DNA of 46,456 nucleotides from assembly GCF_003350535.1 (NCBI RefSeq), contig NZ_QQBB01000018.1:1-46456 (forward strand), given 5' to 3'. Made by a program: the position numbers and the translations under genes. Shown here piece after piece: positions 33,878-42,876 of the stretch. Position 1 is the first letter of the stretch; each line of letters begins with the position of its first letter. The notes beneath the pieces are model-generated. The model did no database searches. It saw only the letters and a list, made by a program, of their open reading frames with translations, and was not told where the DNA came from. Source of the DNA: Microvirga subterranea. GTDB taxonomy: Bacteria > Pseudomonadota > Alphaproteobacteria > Rhizobiales > Beijerinckiaceae.

Positions 33878-34726
33878 TCACCCGGCTTTCATGCCTGAAA
33901 TCGTGTGCAGGCCCCCCAAGGCGGGGCTCACCACCGACATATCGGCGGTGGCGGAATGCACCGCATAGACTGGATAAGAAAATTGGGGCGCGTCACGGAC
34001 CAGGTGCAGCCGCCCGGATGCGATATAGGGCTCAACCGCGCTCATCCTGAAATAACCGGACCCGCCGACCCCTAGAACATAGTTAAGGGCGAGCGGGCCG
34101 AGATCGATAAAAACATCCGGCACGACATCGGGAAAGTTCATGCCGTGGTGAAGCACGAAGTCCGGTCCCCAATCCATGTACACATAGTCCGTTCCGTCCT
34201 GGAGGCGTCCATCGGGGTTGGTTGTGAGGAGCACCAGCTTCTCCTCCCGCAGAAGATCGATTCTCAGTCCGGGCCTCTGCTGGGGCGCATACATGATAGC
34301 AACGTCGACAAGTCCGGACGCAACCTGGTTAATCAGGTCCTGCGGAACGTCCACATGCACACGAAGGCTGATGTCAGGCATTGAACGGCGTATCCACTGA
34401 ACCCAGTCCAGCAGAAGCGGCTGCCAGAGGCTTACCTCGCTGCCGACGGTCAACACCGCCCGACGGCCGGGCGGCACCGCGACCTGATGAAGCGTGCGTT
34501 GCCACAACTGAACGAACATCGGAGCATGGCGCAGGAACTGCTCGCCTGCTGGCGTCAGCGAGGCTCCGCCCTTATGGCGCACGAAAAGTTGCCGTCCAAG
34601 CTGCTGTTCCAGATTGCGAACCCGCGCGCTGACCGTGGTCTGGCTGACGTTCAGCCTCTCGGAGGCACGAATGAAACTCCCAGTCGAAACGATCTCAAGG
34701 AACGTTCGGGCAAGTTCAATGTCCAT
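33878..34726 (-). CDS. LysR-family transcriptional regulator
   Basis: 282 residues from ATG 34726 (MDIELARTFLEIVSTGSFIR). The N-terminal winged HTH is ASERLNVSQTTVSARVRNLE, followed by the usual linker helix and a periplasmic-binding-like effector domain (AVLTVGSEVSLWQPLLLDW; YVLGVGGSGYFRMSAVEPYI). LysR proteins often control the divergent neighbour. Here that side holds only a P-type ATPase remnant, so the present target is unclear. Confidence 0.92.
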   Translation of the reverse strand: MDIELARTFLEIVSTGSFIRASERLNVSQTTVSARVRNLEQQLGRQLFVRHKGGASLTPAGEQFLRHAPMFVQLWQRTLHQVAVPPGRRAVLTVGSEVSLWQPLLLDWVQWIRRSMPDISLRVHVDVPQDLINQVASGLVDVAIMYAPQQRPGLRIDLLREEKLVLLTTNPDGRLQDGTDYVYMDWGPDFVLHHGMNFPDVVPDVFIDLGPLALNYVLGVGGSGYFRMSAVEPYIASGRLHLVRDAPQFSYPVYAVHSATADMSVVSPALGGLHTISGMKAG

Positions 34727-34947
34727 ACATCTATAACGATAAAATTGCACTCAAATGTCAATCATATTCGTTTATTCTATGCTTAAAGTTCCTTTAGAGC
34801 TACCATTCAGACCTTGAGCGTATTGCGTAGCCCTGACGGCAATGGGCTCGTGCCGGTTCATGGAGCATCTCGTGAGTGCTACGGCACGGCAGAGAAACCG
34901 TGATCGGACTGCGAGGGCAGTCTCGCCGGGAACGCCGATCCAGGATC

Positions 34948-35188
34948 ATGAAGCCGCCCTCGCGCCCGGGCGAAGGGGTGGCTCTGGGCAGGCGTCGGGC
35001 TGTCGTTCGTGCTGCACGGGGCCGCTGTTTCCATCCTTTTCCTGAAGGAGGCGTTCTCGACGGCAAGCCTGAGCCTTGGTGACTGGTTGCTCTGTGCCGC
35101 GGCTGCGAGTTCGGTACTGTGGCTGCGCGAGGCCAGCAAACCTGTGGTTCGCAACGCGAGCCCAGGCCAGACGGCGCGGATCGTCTGA
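34948..35188 (+). pseudogene. 3' remnant of a cation-transporting P-type ATPase
   Basis: IMKPPSRPGEG resembles the MRRPPRxPxE motif before the last membrane helices of calcium/magnesium-type P-type ATPases. After a frame change the C-terminal pair of helices follows: GVGLSFVLHGAAVSILFLKE and DWLLCAAAASSVLWLREASK. The ATPase core is absent. It lies divergent from the LysR gene, which may once have regulated it. Confidence 0.6.
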
Positions 35189-35353
35189 TGGGGACAGAAG
35201 GTGGGTCCCGAAAGATGGGGCCCCGAAGCTTGATCATACTATTAAAACTCTCCGAAACCGACAAGGCCGCCCATGGCCGGAGTGCCAGCCTCATTCCGGA
35301 AGTGTTGCCCCAGGTGCTCTGGGTTGGCTGCCATCTGCGATACACACGCGACC

Positions 35354-35815
35354 TCAGAGCAAGGCAACCGCGACGGGAAATGCCATCAATGCGCCAACGA
35401 TCATGCAGGTTGCGACGAGCGATGCCCTCTGGCCCGCCAGCCCACGCACTTTCGACGCGACAGCGCCTGCGGCCATCGTTTGCCCGTTGAGGCATGAACA
35501 CAGCACGTAATGAGCGTCGCACTCCCGGAGGCCGAAGAAGGTGATCGCGTCGGCGAGGGTGTCGCTTCTCAGGCCTTCAGACCGCAGGACGGGATCTTCG
35601 AATGCGACGGTCAGCGCCGAATTGTCTGCCCGGAGGATATCGCGCTGGCGCCCGTGTTCCGTTTCAATCTCTGATAAGGTCTGGATCTGCCGGTCGGGGT
35701 TTGCCTCCAGCAGCATGGCCCAACGCTTAATCCGTTCATCACGCGTCATCGGCAGCGGCAGGGTTGACCTAATCTCGGACGCGCTCCGCACTTCACTGAT
35801 GGGTTGATATTTCAT
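35354..35815 (-). CDS. Hypothetical protein with C-terminal membrane anchor
   Basis: 153 residues from ATG 35815 (MKYQPISEVRSASEIRSTLP), which follows GGAGG by six bases. The N-terminal region is helical and charged (RIKRWAMLLEANPDRQIQTL). Two cysteines come mid-protein (ECDAHYVLCSCLNG), and a hydrophobic C-terminal helix (LVATCMIVGALMAFPVAVAL) suggests tail anchoring in the inner membrane. No domain recognised. Confidence 0.6.
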   Translation of the reverse strand: MKYQPISEVRSASEIRSTLPLPMTRDERIKRWAMLLEANPDRQIQTLSEIETEHGRQRDILRADNSALTVAFEDPVLRSEGLRSDTLADAITFFGLRECDAHYVLCSCLNGQTMAAGAVASKVRGLAGQRASLVATCMIVGALMAFPVAVALL

Positions 35816-36151
35816 GATGGCCTCCAAGCTGCCCTGCGGCAACGGTGGCAACCCTGCCAATCACGAGATCGGCGCCGCAGGAACTCCTGAAGCCAGGGTA
35901 AGTCGTCAGCGCAAGTCAGAAAAATGAATAATCTTGCGAAATCACTGCAAGAATTCAGCTCGTCAGCTTGGGTCTCATCGCTTTGCCGGCAGCAACGTAG
36001 CTAACAATAAAATTGCTTTCAAAGGCCAAATTAATTCATTTGGCGCTCAAGCATGATGGGCGCACACTTCCTCGGACTTGACACTTATAAGCCTGACCCT
36101 GGCCATACTCCGACCAGTGTACAGGTCAGGCGCGCCATAAGGAGAAGCATC
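35816..36151. other. Intergenic region with palindrome and possible promoter
   Basis: GCCAAA (36025-36030) and TTTGGC (36039-36044) form an 8-bp-spaced palindrome in an AT-rich stretch. TTGACA at 36078-36083 could be a -35 box for the small membrane-protein gene downstream, but the -10 is not clear. Otherwise no gene. Confidence 0.35.
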
Positions 36152-36277
36152 ATGCGAACAATCCGGAGAGCCCGTGCGGTCATGTTAACGGCCACGCCTG
36201 ATCACGAAGTCTGGATGCACCTGGCCCTTAGCGGCAGTGCCTTCACGTTCATTCTCTGGTTCATCTTCGCATCTTGA
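36152..36277 (+). CDS. Very small single-span membrane protein
   Basis: ATG 36152 follows AAGGAG at the ideal distance. The 41-residue product has a basic N-terminus (MRTIRRARAVMLTATPDHEV) and a C-terminal hydrophobic helix ending FTFILWFIFAS. No homologue recognised. Support is the ribosome-binding site, the membrane helix and a plausible upstream -35 box. Confidence 0.45.
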   Translation: MRTIRRARAVMLTATPDHEVWMHLALSGSAFTFILWFIFAS

Positions 36278-36564
36278 TAGGCCGTTGGCATTGTCCCCAG
36301 GGCCGGGGCGAGCAATAGAATACGAGGTGGGTTGCTGACGAAACAGCGGGCCTGAAGGCTGTGATGGATGATCAGGAGGTCGTGCGATCTGTGATCGCCA
36401 ACGCCACCCAGTTTGCCGCCTAAGGTCCAAGTCCCGCAGCGGCGCTGCAATCAGAGGGGCGCTTGGGTCCGACGAGAGGATGAGCATTGCAGCAGCAGTC
36501 CTGACGCCTTTTGCGGAACAGGGGTTCCATGTTGTCTACGTCTGTGGCGAGTTCGCATTTCGAT

Positions 36565-36957
36565 CTACCCGTGCAGCAGATCTGATGACTGCCAGGCTAG
36601 TAACCTCCATTTATGGCCACGCTCTCGCCACACCCGCATATTCCTGTGAAGAAACACGTCCTGCTCCAGGCCGATGCGAGCGTGTCCACGCATCAGCCCA
36701 ACGAGGATCACCAAGTCTCCGTCCACTCGGCAATCGGTTTCTGTGAGGTCAAGATCGGTTGAGTAAGTTAGCTCATGGGAGCGAACAGCAGTAAGGTAGG
36801 ATTGTTTATCAAAGATCTTTCCCCTGTTGCTGATATAAATGAACTTGTCATCCAGTATGAGCGCCATGGCATCGGCGTCATTGGTGCGGATGGCTTGAAG
36901 GCGGACTTGCTCCAGATGTCTGACGGAATCAAGTGCGGTCTGATCCGGATTGCTCAT
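36565..36957 (-). CDS. NTF2/SnoaL-like (DUF4440) protein
   Basis: 130 residues with a nuclear-transport-factor-2 fold: the helical opening VRHLEQVRLQAIRTNDADAM, then LILDDKFIYISNRGKIFDKQ and the beta-sheet end WRLLAWQSSDL. Members are small cone-shaped binding or isomerase domains with very varied substrates, so no specific activity can be assigned. ATG 36957 is preceded by AAGGAG. Confidence 0.8.
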   Translation of the reverse strand: MSNPDQTALDSVRHLEQVRLQAIRTNDADAMALILDDKFIYISNRGKIFDKQSYLTAVRSHELTYSTDLDLTETDCRVDGDLVILVGLMRGHARIGLEQDVFLHRNMRVWRERGHKWRLLAWQSSDLLHG

Positions 36958-37013
36958 TGTGGCTCCTTAATAGAGTCGTTTCCGAAACTGGCAGATGTAA
37001 GATTAGAAGTTCG

Positions 37014-38580
37014 CTATCTTGGCTCAGCCATCGCTCGCTCGAACTCGACCTCCGCCTTTACCCCTTCAAGGTCCCGGTGAACGACCGCCATTGCCAACTT
37101 CTCGGCGCCACGCCGATACGTGATCGTGCAGTCCCTCGCGGCAAGCTGACCCTCGACGTCCACCGTGTCCCACCGTTCGGCATGACCGACGTAGCCGAGA
37201 CTGAAGTCATATTGTTCAGTCCAAAAGAACGGAACGCAGTCGAAGCGTTCACGCTGTCCGAGAGTGTCGCGCGCCGCGGTCTGACCCTGGCGTTCGGCCA
37301 CAACCCAATGCTCGACGCGGATGTTCTCCCCCGTGAGCCGATCCGGCCACCGCGCGATATCGCCGGCTGCGAAAATGCCCGGTGCGCTCGTTTGCAGGTA
37401 CGCATCCACCGCGACGCCCCCGATCGATAGCAAGGCCTGCCTTCTCCGCCAGGGCGAGGGCCGGTGTGACACCGATTCCCACCACGACGAGATCGGCATT
37501 GAGCCTTGCTCCGCTCGCCAATGTGACGCATTGCTCGTCGATGGACCTCACCGTCGTCTCAAGGTGAAAGACCACTCCGTGGCCTTCATGCAACCTGCGT
37601 ACGAAGGTGCCGACCTCCGCTCCGAGCACACGTTCCATAGGTATGCTGTCGGGCGCGACCACATGGACCTCGACATCGCGTGCGCGGAGCGATGCTGCTA
37701 CCTCCAGGCCGATAAAGCTTGCGCCGATCACCACGGCCTGCCGTGAGCTGTGAGCCTTGGCGACGAGGGCGCGGCTGTCGGCCAATGTCCGCAGATAATG
37801 CACGTGGGGAAAGTCGACGCCCGGCACATCAAGGCGCACCGGCTCGGCACCGGTGGCGAGGAGCAGCGCGTCATAGGGATAGCTGCTGCCGTCCACGAGA
37901 TGCACAACGCTCGCACTCCGATCAATTAGGGCAACGCGCGCATTCAGCTTCAGATCGATACCGCGATGTTCATAGAACTCCAATGGTCGCAAGAGATTAG
38001 ATGCATCCGACGCGGTGCCGGCGAGGAAGCCCTTTGACAGGTTGGGCCGGTCACAAGGACCTGACTCGTCGGCGCTCAGCATTGTGAGGCGGCCAGAATA
38101 GCCCTCACGCCGGAGCATTTCCGCGGCCGCATTGCCCGCCGCACCGCCGCCCACGATCACGACAGATTTCGGCACGTCGGACCTAACGGGGGGTTGTGTT
38201 CCCGTAGTCCGTTCGAGCTTCTCCCTAACATAAATGACGCCGTGTTGCCGTTCGACGCGCCAACAGGAGACAGGGTTCAAGGCAGGGGCGCGTAAGGCCT
38301 CGCCGGTACGCAAGCAGAACGCAGCATGATGCCAGGGACAGCGGACCGTGTTGCCAACGAGCAAGCCGTCCTTGAGGGGAGCTCCGTAGTGTGTGCAGGC
38401 AGCGCCTATCGCGAACACCTCATCGCCACGCCGTGCCAGCAGCACAGCCTTGCCCCCAACGTGACCTGCAAGCATGCCACCGTCTTCCAGATCGTCGAAT
38501 GCAACCCCCTGGGCAAGATCCGGATTACTGGAGCTTGCGGGCTTGGCCCTCACCTGGTCAAGCAAGCTATAAGTTCCCAT
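37014..38580 (-). pseudogene. Rieske-containing FAD/NAD(P) oxidoreductase, one-base frameshift
   Basis: Frame one (38580 to about 37420) has an N-terminal Rieske [2Fe-2S] domain (ACTHYGAPL and RCPWHHAAF ligands), the FAD motif VVIVGGGAAGNAAAEMLRRE, and the NAD motif VVIGASFIGLEVAASLRARD. Frame two continues with VAVDAYLQTSAPGIFAAGDI, RVEHWVVAERQGQTAARDTL and the dimerisation domain to 37014. The break is a five-C run at 37417-37421; one base less would restore the frame. The family is AIF-like ferredoxin/rubredoxin reductases. ATG 38580 follows GGGAG. It may be a true recent inactivation or a sequencing error. Confidence 0.85.
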
Positions 38581-39069
38581 GATCGATCTCCCGAACTCTC
38601 GGGCGTACACCCAAAGCGCGAGCATGCACTTGGTTATCAGCGTGCGGGCGCCTGTAGGAAGATTGGCGCCGCTCACCAGATCAACATTAACTAGGCAGGC
38701 TCTTCCTGCCCTCGGCGAGGTCCGGCGCGGATGTCAATCGACCCGACGTGGTCTACGACAGCAGCGCATTGAACCCGATGATCACCATCGGCCTGTTCAC
38801 TTCAAGTGACAAACGAATTTGTTTGCCACTTTAAAGCAGTATTATTGGTTGCGATCGCGGAAGAGGTCTGAGCGGACCGCAATCCAACGTTACCAGTTCG
38901 AGCGGTGCTGTCCTTTTTCATCTATAGAGGACGAGGGATCGCACCTCATTTGCAAACGTCGCCAGCAGTTCGAGGCCACCGCGCGTCGTTACTCGCGGAC
39001 TGCAAGGTACGCCGCATGACCGGCGACCTCGGCGGCCGTCGGTTGGTGGCACGGCGCCGAGCATTCGGA
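38581..39069. other. Long intergenic region with one operator palindrome
   Basis: These 489 bases hold the palindrome at 38804-38831 and no convincing gene. The long plus-strand frame that starts here runs antisense through the DUF2231 gene and is not credible. Confidence 0.4.
38804..38831. promoter_or_regulatory. 28-bp operator-like palindrome, site 1
   Basis: Arms AAGTGACAAAC (38804-38814) and GTTTGCCACTT (38821-38831) around GAATTT pair with one mismatch. The same architecture recurs at 44225, 45616 and 45734. It lies 224 bp upstream of the Rieske/FAD gene. Confidence 0.7.
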
Positions 39070-39546
39070 TCAGGTTCCTTGATCCGAGACGGCGACCCGG
39101 TGACGGTAGACCATCTCCCACCCTCGCCAACCTGTGTAGAGCAGGAGGAGAACCACGACGAGCGAGATGACCAGCCCCGTCGGCAGCACGGCAGAATCGC
39201 CGGCCTCGTAGCGGCGATACCAGTTCCACAAAGAGAGGAGCACCACGACCATGTTGCCCACCATGTGGTGCCAGGCTGCCGACAGGCTGCGGATCCGCCG
39301 GTCGCCGAGGAAGTCGGTCAGGCCGGCAACGGCCGCGAGGGCTGCCATGACGAGCGCCGCGCCCAGGAGGTAGAGCGAGGCCGTGCTCCAGGCGCTGTTG
39401 CCCGTGTTCCAGAAAAGCAGGTCACACACCAGGGTAGACACCAGGAACGCGACGGGAAACGGGATCAGCATCGGGTGCAGCGGGTGTCCGGCGATCTGCG
39501 CCGTGCTCTGGGGATTGCGGTCTCGTACGGTGTTCTCGGCTCTCAT
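39070..39546 (-). CDS. DUF2231 four-helix membrane protein
   Basis: 158 residues with the DUF2231 opening AGHPLHPMLIPFPVAFLVST and four membrane spans (about 27-45, 58-78, 93-108, 122-142). Histidines in GHPLHP and WHHMVGN are conserved in the family and may bind haem or metal, which is an inference. The function is unknown. DUF2231 genes often accompany oxidase and stress genes, as here. ATG 39546 follows GGAGAG. Confidence 0.85.
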   Translation of the reverse strand: MRAENTVRDRNPQSTAQIAGHPLHPMLIPFPVAFLVSTLVCDLLFWNTGNSAWSTASLYLLGAALVMAALAAVAGLTDFLGDRRIRSLSAAWHHMVGNMVVVLLSLWNWYRRYEAGDSAVLPTGLVISLVVVLLLLYTGWRGWEMVYRHRVAVSDQGT

Positions 39547-39560
39547 GGCGCTCTCCTCAT

Positions 39561-39773
39561 TCAGCGGGAAGTTTCAAAGTGGTCCCTTTGATCGGACGGC
39601 GTCACAGGATGAGTGAAGGCGCGAACATAGGCCTCTTGAACCACATCCTCCGCCTCGGCATCGTCGTTGAGTACGCTTTGGGCAACGCGGTAGAGCTGTC
39701 GATTGCGCCTCTGCATGATGAGCCGGACTGCCGCTCCGTCCGATTGCGGGCTCGTTCCCCAGCGCCAGATCAT
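39561..39773 (-). pseudogene. Truncated ECF sigma factor (region 2 only)
   Basis: The frame encodes an ECF sigma region 2: VRLIMQRRNRQLYRVAQSVL and DAEAEDVVQEAYVRAFTH, matching the core-RNAP-binding helices. It then breaks off into PVTPSDQRDHFETSR and a stop. The -10-recognition helix end and all of region 4 are missing. ATG 39773 lies just downstream of the promoter-like element at 39799-39829, which fits the autoregulation usual for ECF factors. Full-length relatives are about 170-220 residues. Confidence 0.75.
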
Positions 39774-39798
39774 CAATCCCGTCCAATCCTGTTGCTGC

Positions 39799-39829
39799 CC
39801 ATTTGATGGGGCCTGCTCACAAAGGTTCC
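39799..39829 (-). promoter_or_regulatory. ECF-type promoter-like element, site C
   Basis: On the minus strand GGAACCTT (39822-39829), 14 bases, then ATCAAATGG (39799-39807), 26 bases upstream of the truncated sigma gene. Same layout as the sites at 42295-42325 and 43335-43365. Confidence 0.6.
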
Positions 39830-39911
39830 CGAACCTGTGGCTCGTCAGGAACAACGCTCCACAGCATGATGGTCCGGTACTTGGAACGGCCTGTTAGGCT
39901 GGAGCGCCCGT

Positions 39912-40460
39912 TCACGATGATGAGCCCTTCGACGACGGCAGCGAGCGAAGCAGCTGAGATTGAGCCACCGCCTCCGGTCCCGTGCGTTTTGATGCGGAGC
40001 CTGATTGGCTCACCAAGCTCGCACGGAGATAGCGGTGGATGAGTGGGAACACCACACCCATCACCAAACCCCAAAGCAATTGGGCCAACAGCAAACCCGC
40101 GGCGGGGTAGCCCTGCAGGATGGGTTGGTCGGGCAGCCATTGCAGCAGCGGTATCGGCCCGAGCATCCAGAGCACAAAGCCAAACGCCAGGCCGAAGAGC
40201 CAGCCGCCCCGCACGTCGTTGGCCGCGCGCTGGAACAGCCAACCGTACAGGATCCCACCGAGGAGCATCAGGGCAACATAGGCGAGAGCGGCCGCGAACA
40301 CCGATGTGCCGGCTGCCCGGGCAGGCGCGTCGAGTGCCTGGAACCCGGCGAGGACCGCTAACGCTGGAACAGTGGCGGTCACGCCTGCGATAGCGCCGTT
40401 CAAGAGTGGTCGCTGCGTCGGGCCGGCATCCAGCCCATGGGCTTGGAGCATCCTAAGCAT
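39912..40460 (-). CDS. Integral membrane protein related to the N-terminal domain of its neighbour
   Basis: 182 residues from ATG 40460, overlapping the end of the GH1-fusion gene by eight bases. Four membrane spans: LLNGAIAGVTATVPALAVLA, FAAALAYVALMLLGGILYGW, WLFGLAFGFVLWMLGPIPLL, AGLLLAQLLWGLVMGVVFPL. Spacing and GxxYGW/GxxMGxVF features resemble the membrane domain of the upstream protein (DUF6789-like). The tail after LIHRYL is polar. Function unknown, but tight overlap suggests it works with the GH1-fusion protein. Confidence 0.75.
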   Translation of the reverse strand: MLRMLQAHGLDAGPTQRPLLNGAIAGVTATVPALAVLAGFQALDAPARAAGTSVFAAALAYVALMLLGGILYGWLFQRAANDVRGGWLFGLAFGFVLWMLGPIPLLQWLPDQPILQGYPAAGLLLAQLLWGLVMGVVFPLIHRYLRASLVSQSGSASKRTGPEAVAQSQLLRSLPSSKGSSS

Positions 40461-42255
40461 GAAGCCGCCTCGCTTGCCGGTTGGTGATCTTCGCGGCTTC
40501 TTCCAGCACCACCTCGACGGACGGAGCCCCGTCGAGATCCGCACCGAAGAGGCGCACGAGGTGCTGGTAAGCAAGGCCGACGGTTCGCGGATCGCGGTTG
40601 AGGTCGAACAGGCCGACCGGATTGACGTTGCCGAGCGGCTCCCGCAGGGCGATGTCCCAGTCGACCTGATCCGTGAGCGAGTACCAGGTGAAGCCCACGA
40701 CCGGCACACCGGTTTGACGGATGAGCTGCACATTGTGCCACTGCCGCCACAGCCAGCGCGGCCCGTCGCGGGCGTCCATGCGGTTGGTTTCCGTGTGCAT
40801 CATTGGCCTGCCATACCGCTGGTAATACTGGCGGGCGACGGCATACCACCCAAACAGCTCGCCCAGTGCCTGCGCATGCCCGGTGTTGTCGATGAGCTTC
40901 TCGTTCCATTCGTAGTAGTCGACACCGAGAATGGCCCGCCGGCGAACGTCCTGCTGCATGAACCACGCATACTCCTCAGACGGCATACCGTGCTGGAGGA
41001 GATAGGCACGCGTGTCCTCGTGCACCGGACGGGCATAGAGGAGATCCAACGGCAGGAAGCGCCGCTCGTTCTCGAAGGCGGCGATGCGGCGGATCGCGGG
41101 ATCGGGGCAGCATGGCTGATAGAACTCGCCGCTCTCGCTGTTGACGAACACCGCATCCGGACGCTCGGCTGCAATCGCCTGCATCATCAGGACATTGGCC
41201 TTGGCGAGATGGCGGACTGCGGTGACAAAGGCGCGCTCATCGCGGCATTGCTCGTTCCAGAGGCCATCCAACGCGCTGAGTTTGGCGCACACATACATCT
41301 CGTTCACAGGGGTGTAGAACTGCACCCACGGGTAGCGTCGGGCGAACGCCCGGGCGTAGTCGGCGAGCGCTTGCGGCACCTCGGGATTCTGGAAGTTCTG
41401 CAGCCAGTCGGGTAGGCCGAAATGGCATAGGTCCATGATCGGCGCGATGCCGAGCCGCTGCATCTCGGCGGCGACCTCGTCGAGGAAGGCCCAGTCATAT
41501 TGGTCCGGGCCGCGATGGATGAGGTGCAGGGGAGGGCCGTAGCGGAGATAGCGCAGGCCGAGGTCCCGCACGAGTTGCAGGTCGGTGCGCCAATGGCGGT
41601 AATGGCCGCAGGCCGCCATCTGGTCCATGCGCCATCGTCCGCCCTCCAGCGTGGGATAGCTGCACTCGATGCCGGTCGCGAACATGAACCGATGTTCGGC
41701 TATCTTGGGAGCCGCATCGGAGGACGGACGCGAGTTGCCGAGCTGGCGAACCAGGAGTGGCGGCCGGTTCGACGGAAAGCCGACTGGCCGGGTGTAGAGC
41801 AGGCCCAGCATGGTGCCCCAGATCAGATGGCCGACGGCGATGGAGATCGGCTCGTGCGCCCCACCGCCCAAGCCGAACAATCCGGAAGCGGACATCTGGC
41901 CGCTTTGGACGAGCGGGTGCATCAGGTCGAACTGCGGATGCATGATGAAGATCGCCAGTGGCATGGGTACGAAGGCGAACACCAGGCCCTGCAGGGCAGG
42001 GCGGAGCGGCAGGACGGACCAGAAGAAATAGGCATAGAACACGGCCCAGATCGCGCCGACGAGCAGGTGAACCGCCATGCCGGCCAGCCAAGCCTCCCAC
42101 GCCGGCGCGTGGGGGAGGATCAAGGTCCCGAGCGTCATGACAAGGTCAAAGAACGGTACACCTGCCCGGATCAGCACCCGGGCGATGGCTTCCCAGGCAA
42201 CAGCACCTGCCATGCCGGCGAGAACCGCCTTCGAGTAGGCAACCGAGCGGATCAT
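40453..42255 (-). CDS. Membrane domain fused to a GH1-like glycoside hydrolase
   Basis: 600 residues. Residues 1-155 contain four membrane spans (AVLAGMAGAVAWEAIARVLI; WLAGMAVHLLVGAIWAVFYA; GLVFAFVPMPLAIFIM; VGHLIWGTMLGLLYT). After a linker, residues about 195-590 form a TIM barrel of the GH1/clan A type: ATGIECSYPTLEGGRWRMDQ, acid/base region FYTPVNEMYV, nucleophile region MMHTETNRMD, and FTWYSLTDQVDWDIAL near the end. A beta-glycosidase-like enzyme tethered to the inner membrane is inferred. Target unknown. The gene starts 40 bases below an ECF-like promoter. Confidence 0.85.
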   Translation of the reverse strand: MIRSVAYSKAVLAGMAGAVAWEAIARVLIRAGVPFFDLVMTLGTLILPHAPAWEAWLAGMAVHLLVGAIWAVFYAYFFWSVLPLRPALQGLVFAFVPMPLAIFIMHPQFDLMHPLVQSGQMSASGLFGLGGGAHEPISIAVGHLIWGTMLGLLYTRPVGFPSNRPPLLVRQLGNSRPSSDAAPKIAEHRFMFATGIECSYPTLEGGRWRMDQMAACGHYRHWRTDLQLVRDLGLRYLRYGPPLHLIHRGPDQYDWAFLDEVAAEMQRLGIAPIMDLCHFGLPDWLQNFQNPEVPQALADYARAFARRYPWVQFYTPVNEMYVCAKLSALDGLWNEQCRDERAFVTAVRHLAKANVLMMQAIAAERPDAVFVNSESGEFYQPCCPDPAIRRIAAFENERRFLPLDLLYARPVHEDTRAYLLQHGMPSEEYAWFMQQDVRRRAILGVDYYEWNEKLIDNTGHAQALGELFGWYAVARQYYQRYGRPMMHTETNRMDARDGPRWLWRQWHNVQLIRQTGVPVVGFTWYSLTDQVDWDIALREPLGNVNPVGLFDLNRDPRTVGLAYQHLVRLFGADLDGAPSVEVVLEEAAKITNRQARRLHA

Positions 42256-42294
42256 GGCGCCCTCCTCTGTGCCTGGTGGGGCCTTAATGGCTGA

Positions 42295-42325
42295 CCATTG
42301 GATCGGAAGAAACCAGGAAGGTTCC
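42295..42325 (-). promoter_or_regulatory. ECF-type promoter-like element, site A
   Basis: Minus strand GGAACCTT (42318-42325), 14 bases, ATCCAATGG (42295-42303). It lies 40 bases upstream of the membrane-GH1 gene start, a normal distance for a promoter. Confidence 0.65.
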
Positions 42326-42345
42326 CGCCGGTGCCAGATCAGCCC

Positions 42346-42876
42346 TTACGTGCGCCTGACGATGCCCTGGCGCATGATCTCGTCGATGGGCGGGAAGGCT
42401 TGGAGAGCGATCTCGGGGATCGCTTCCCCGCCGGCCGCTTGTGCCGACACGCTGGTGGCCGAAGATCGGCCGGGCTGACCGACGATGATCCGCCCGACCA
42501 TTCCGGCATGCTCGTGCGGGACGCAGTAGAAGTCGTAAATGCCCTCGACGGCTAACGTGACCGAGAAGCTCTCGTTCGGCAGCAGGTAGTCCGAGTCCCA
42601 GGGCTCTGCCCCTTCAGGGATGCGCCGCGGACGCTCGAAGTTCTTCGGGTGGTATGCCGTCGCCGTGTGGGAATTCCCTGGATCCAAGTTGATCCAGCGA
42701 ATCGTCTGCCCGGGCTCGACGTGCAGGCCAACCGGATCGAACCACACCTGCGAGCCATCGGTGTTGCCCTGCATCCAGATCTCGACCGGTTCGCCAGCCC
42801 GCAAAAGCCGGGGCCATGCCAGACCGGCGAGGAATCCCCCGCCGATCCGCAGGATGGCTCTGCGCGAGATCGTCAC
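42346..42876 (-). CDS. Plastocyanin/azurin-like copper protein
   Basis: 176 residues. The GTG at 42876 overlaps the stop of the preceding gene (GTGA), giving MTISRRAILRIGGGFLAGLA, a Tat-type signal (SRRAILRIG). The cupredoxin fold carries type-1 copper ligands: His in GNSHTATAYH, then Cys, His and Met in FYCVPHEHAGM. Likely a periplasmic electron carrier or copper-binding redox protein. Translational coupling with the TTHB210-like gene suggests a pair. Terminal oxidase genes lie nearby, but a direct link is inference. Confidence 0.88.
   Translation of the reverse strand: MTISRRAILRIGGGFLAGLAWPRLLRAGEPVEIWMQGNTDGSQVWFDPVGLHVEPGQTIRWINLDPGNSHTATAYHPKNFERPRRIPEGAEPWDSDYLLPNESFSVTLAVEGIYDFYCVPHEHAGMVGRIIVGQPGRSSATSVSAQAAGGEAIPEIALQAFPPIDEIMRQGIVRRT

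Noticed and set aside
38905..39591. 228-residue plus-strand frame
   Set aside because: It runs antisense through the DUF2231 gene and has shadow-like composition (many His, Arg and Gln).
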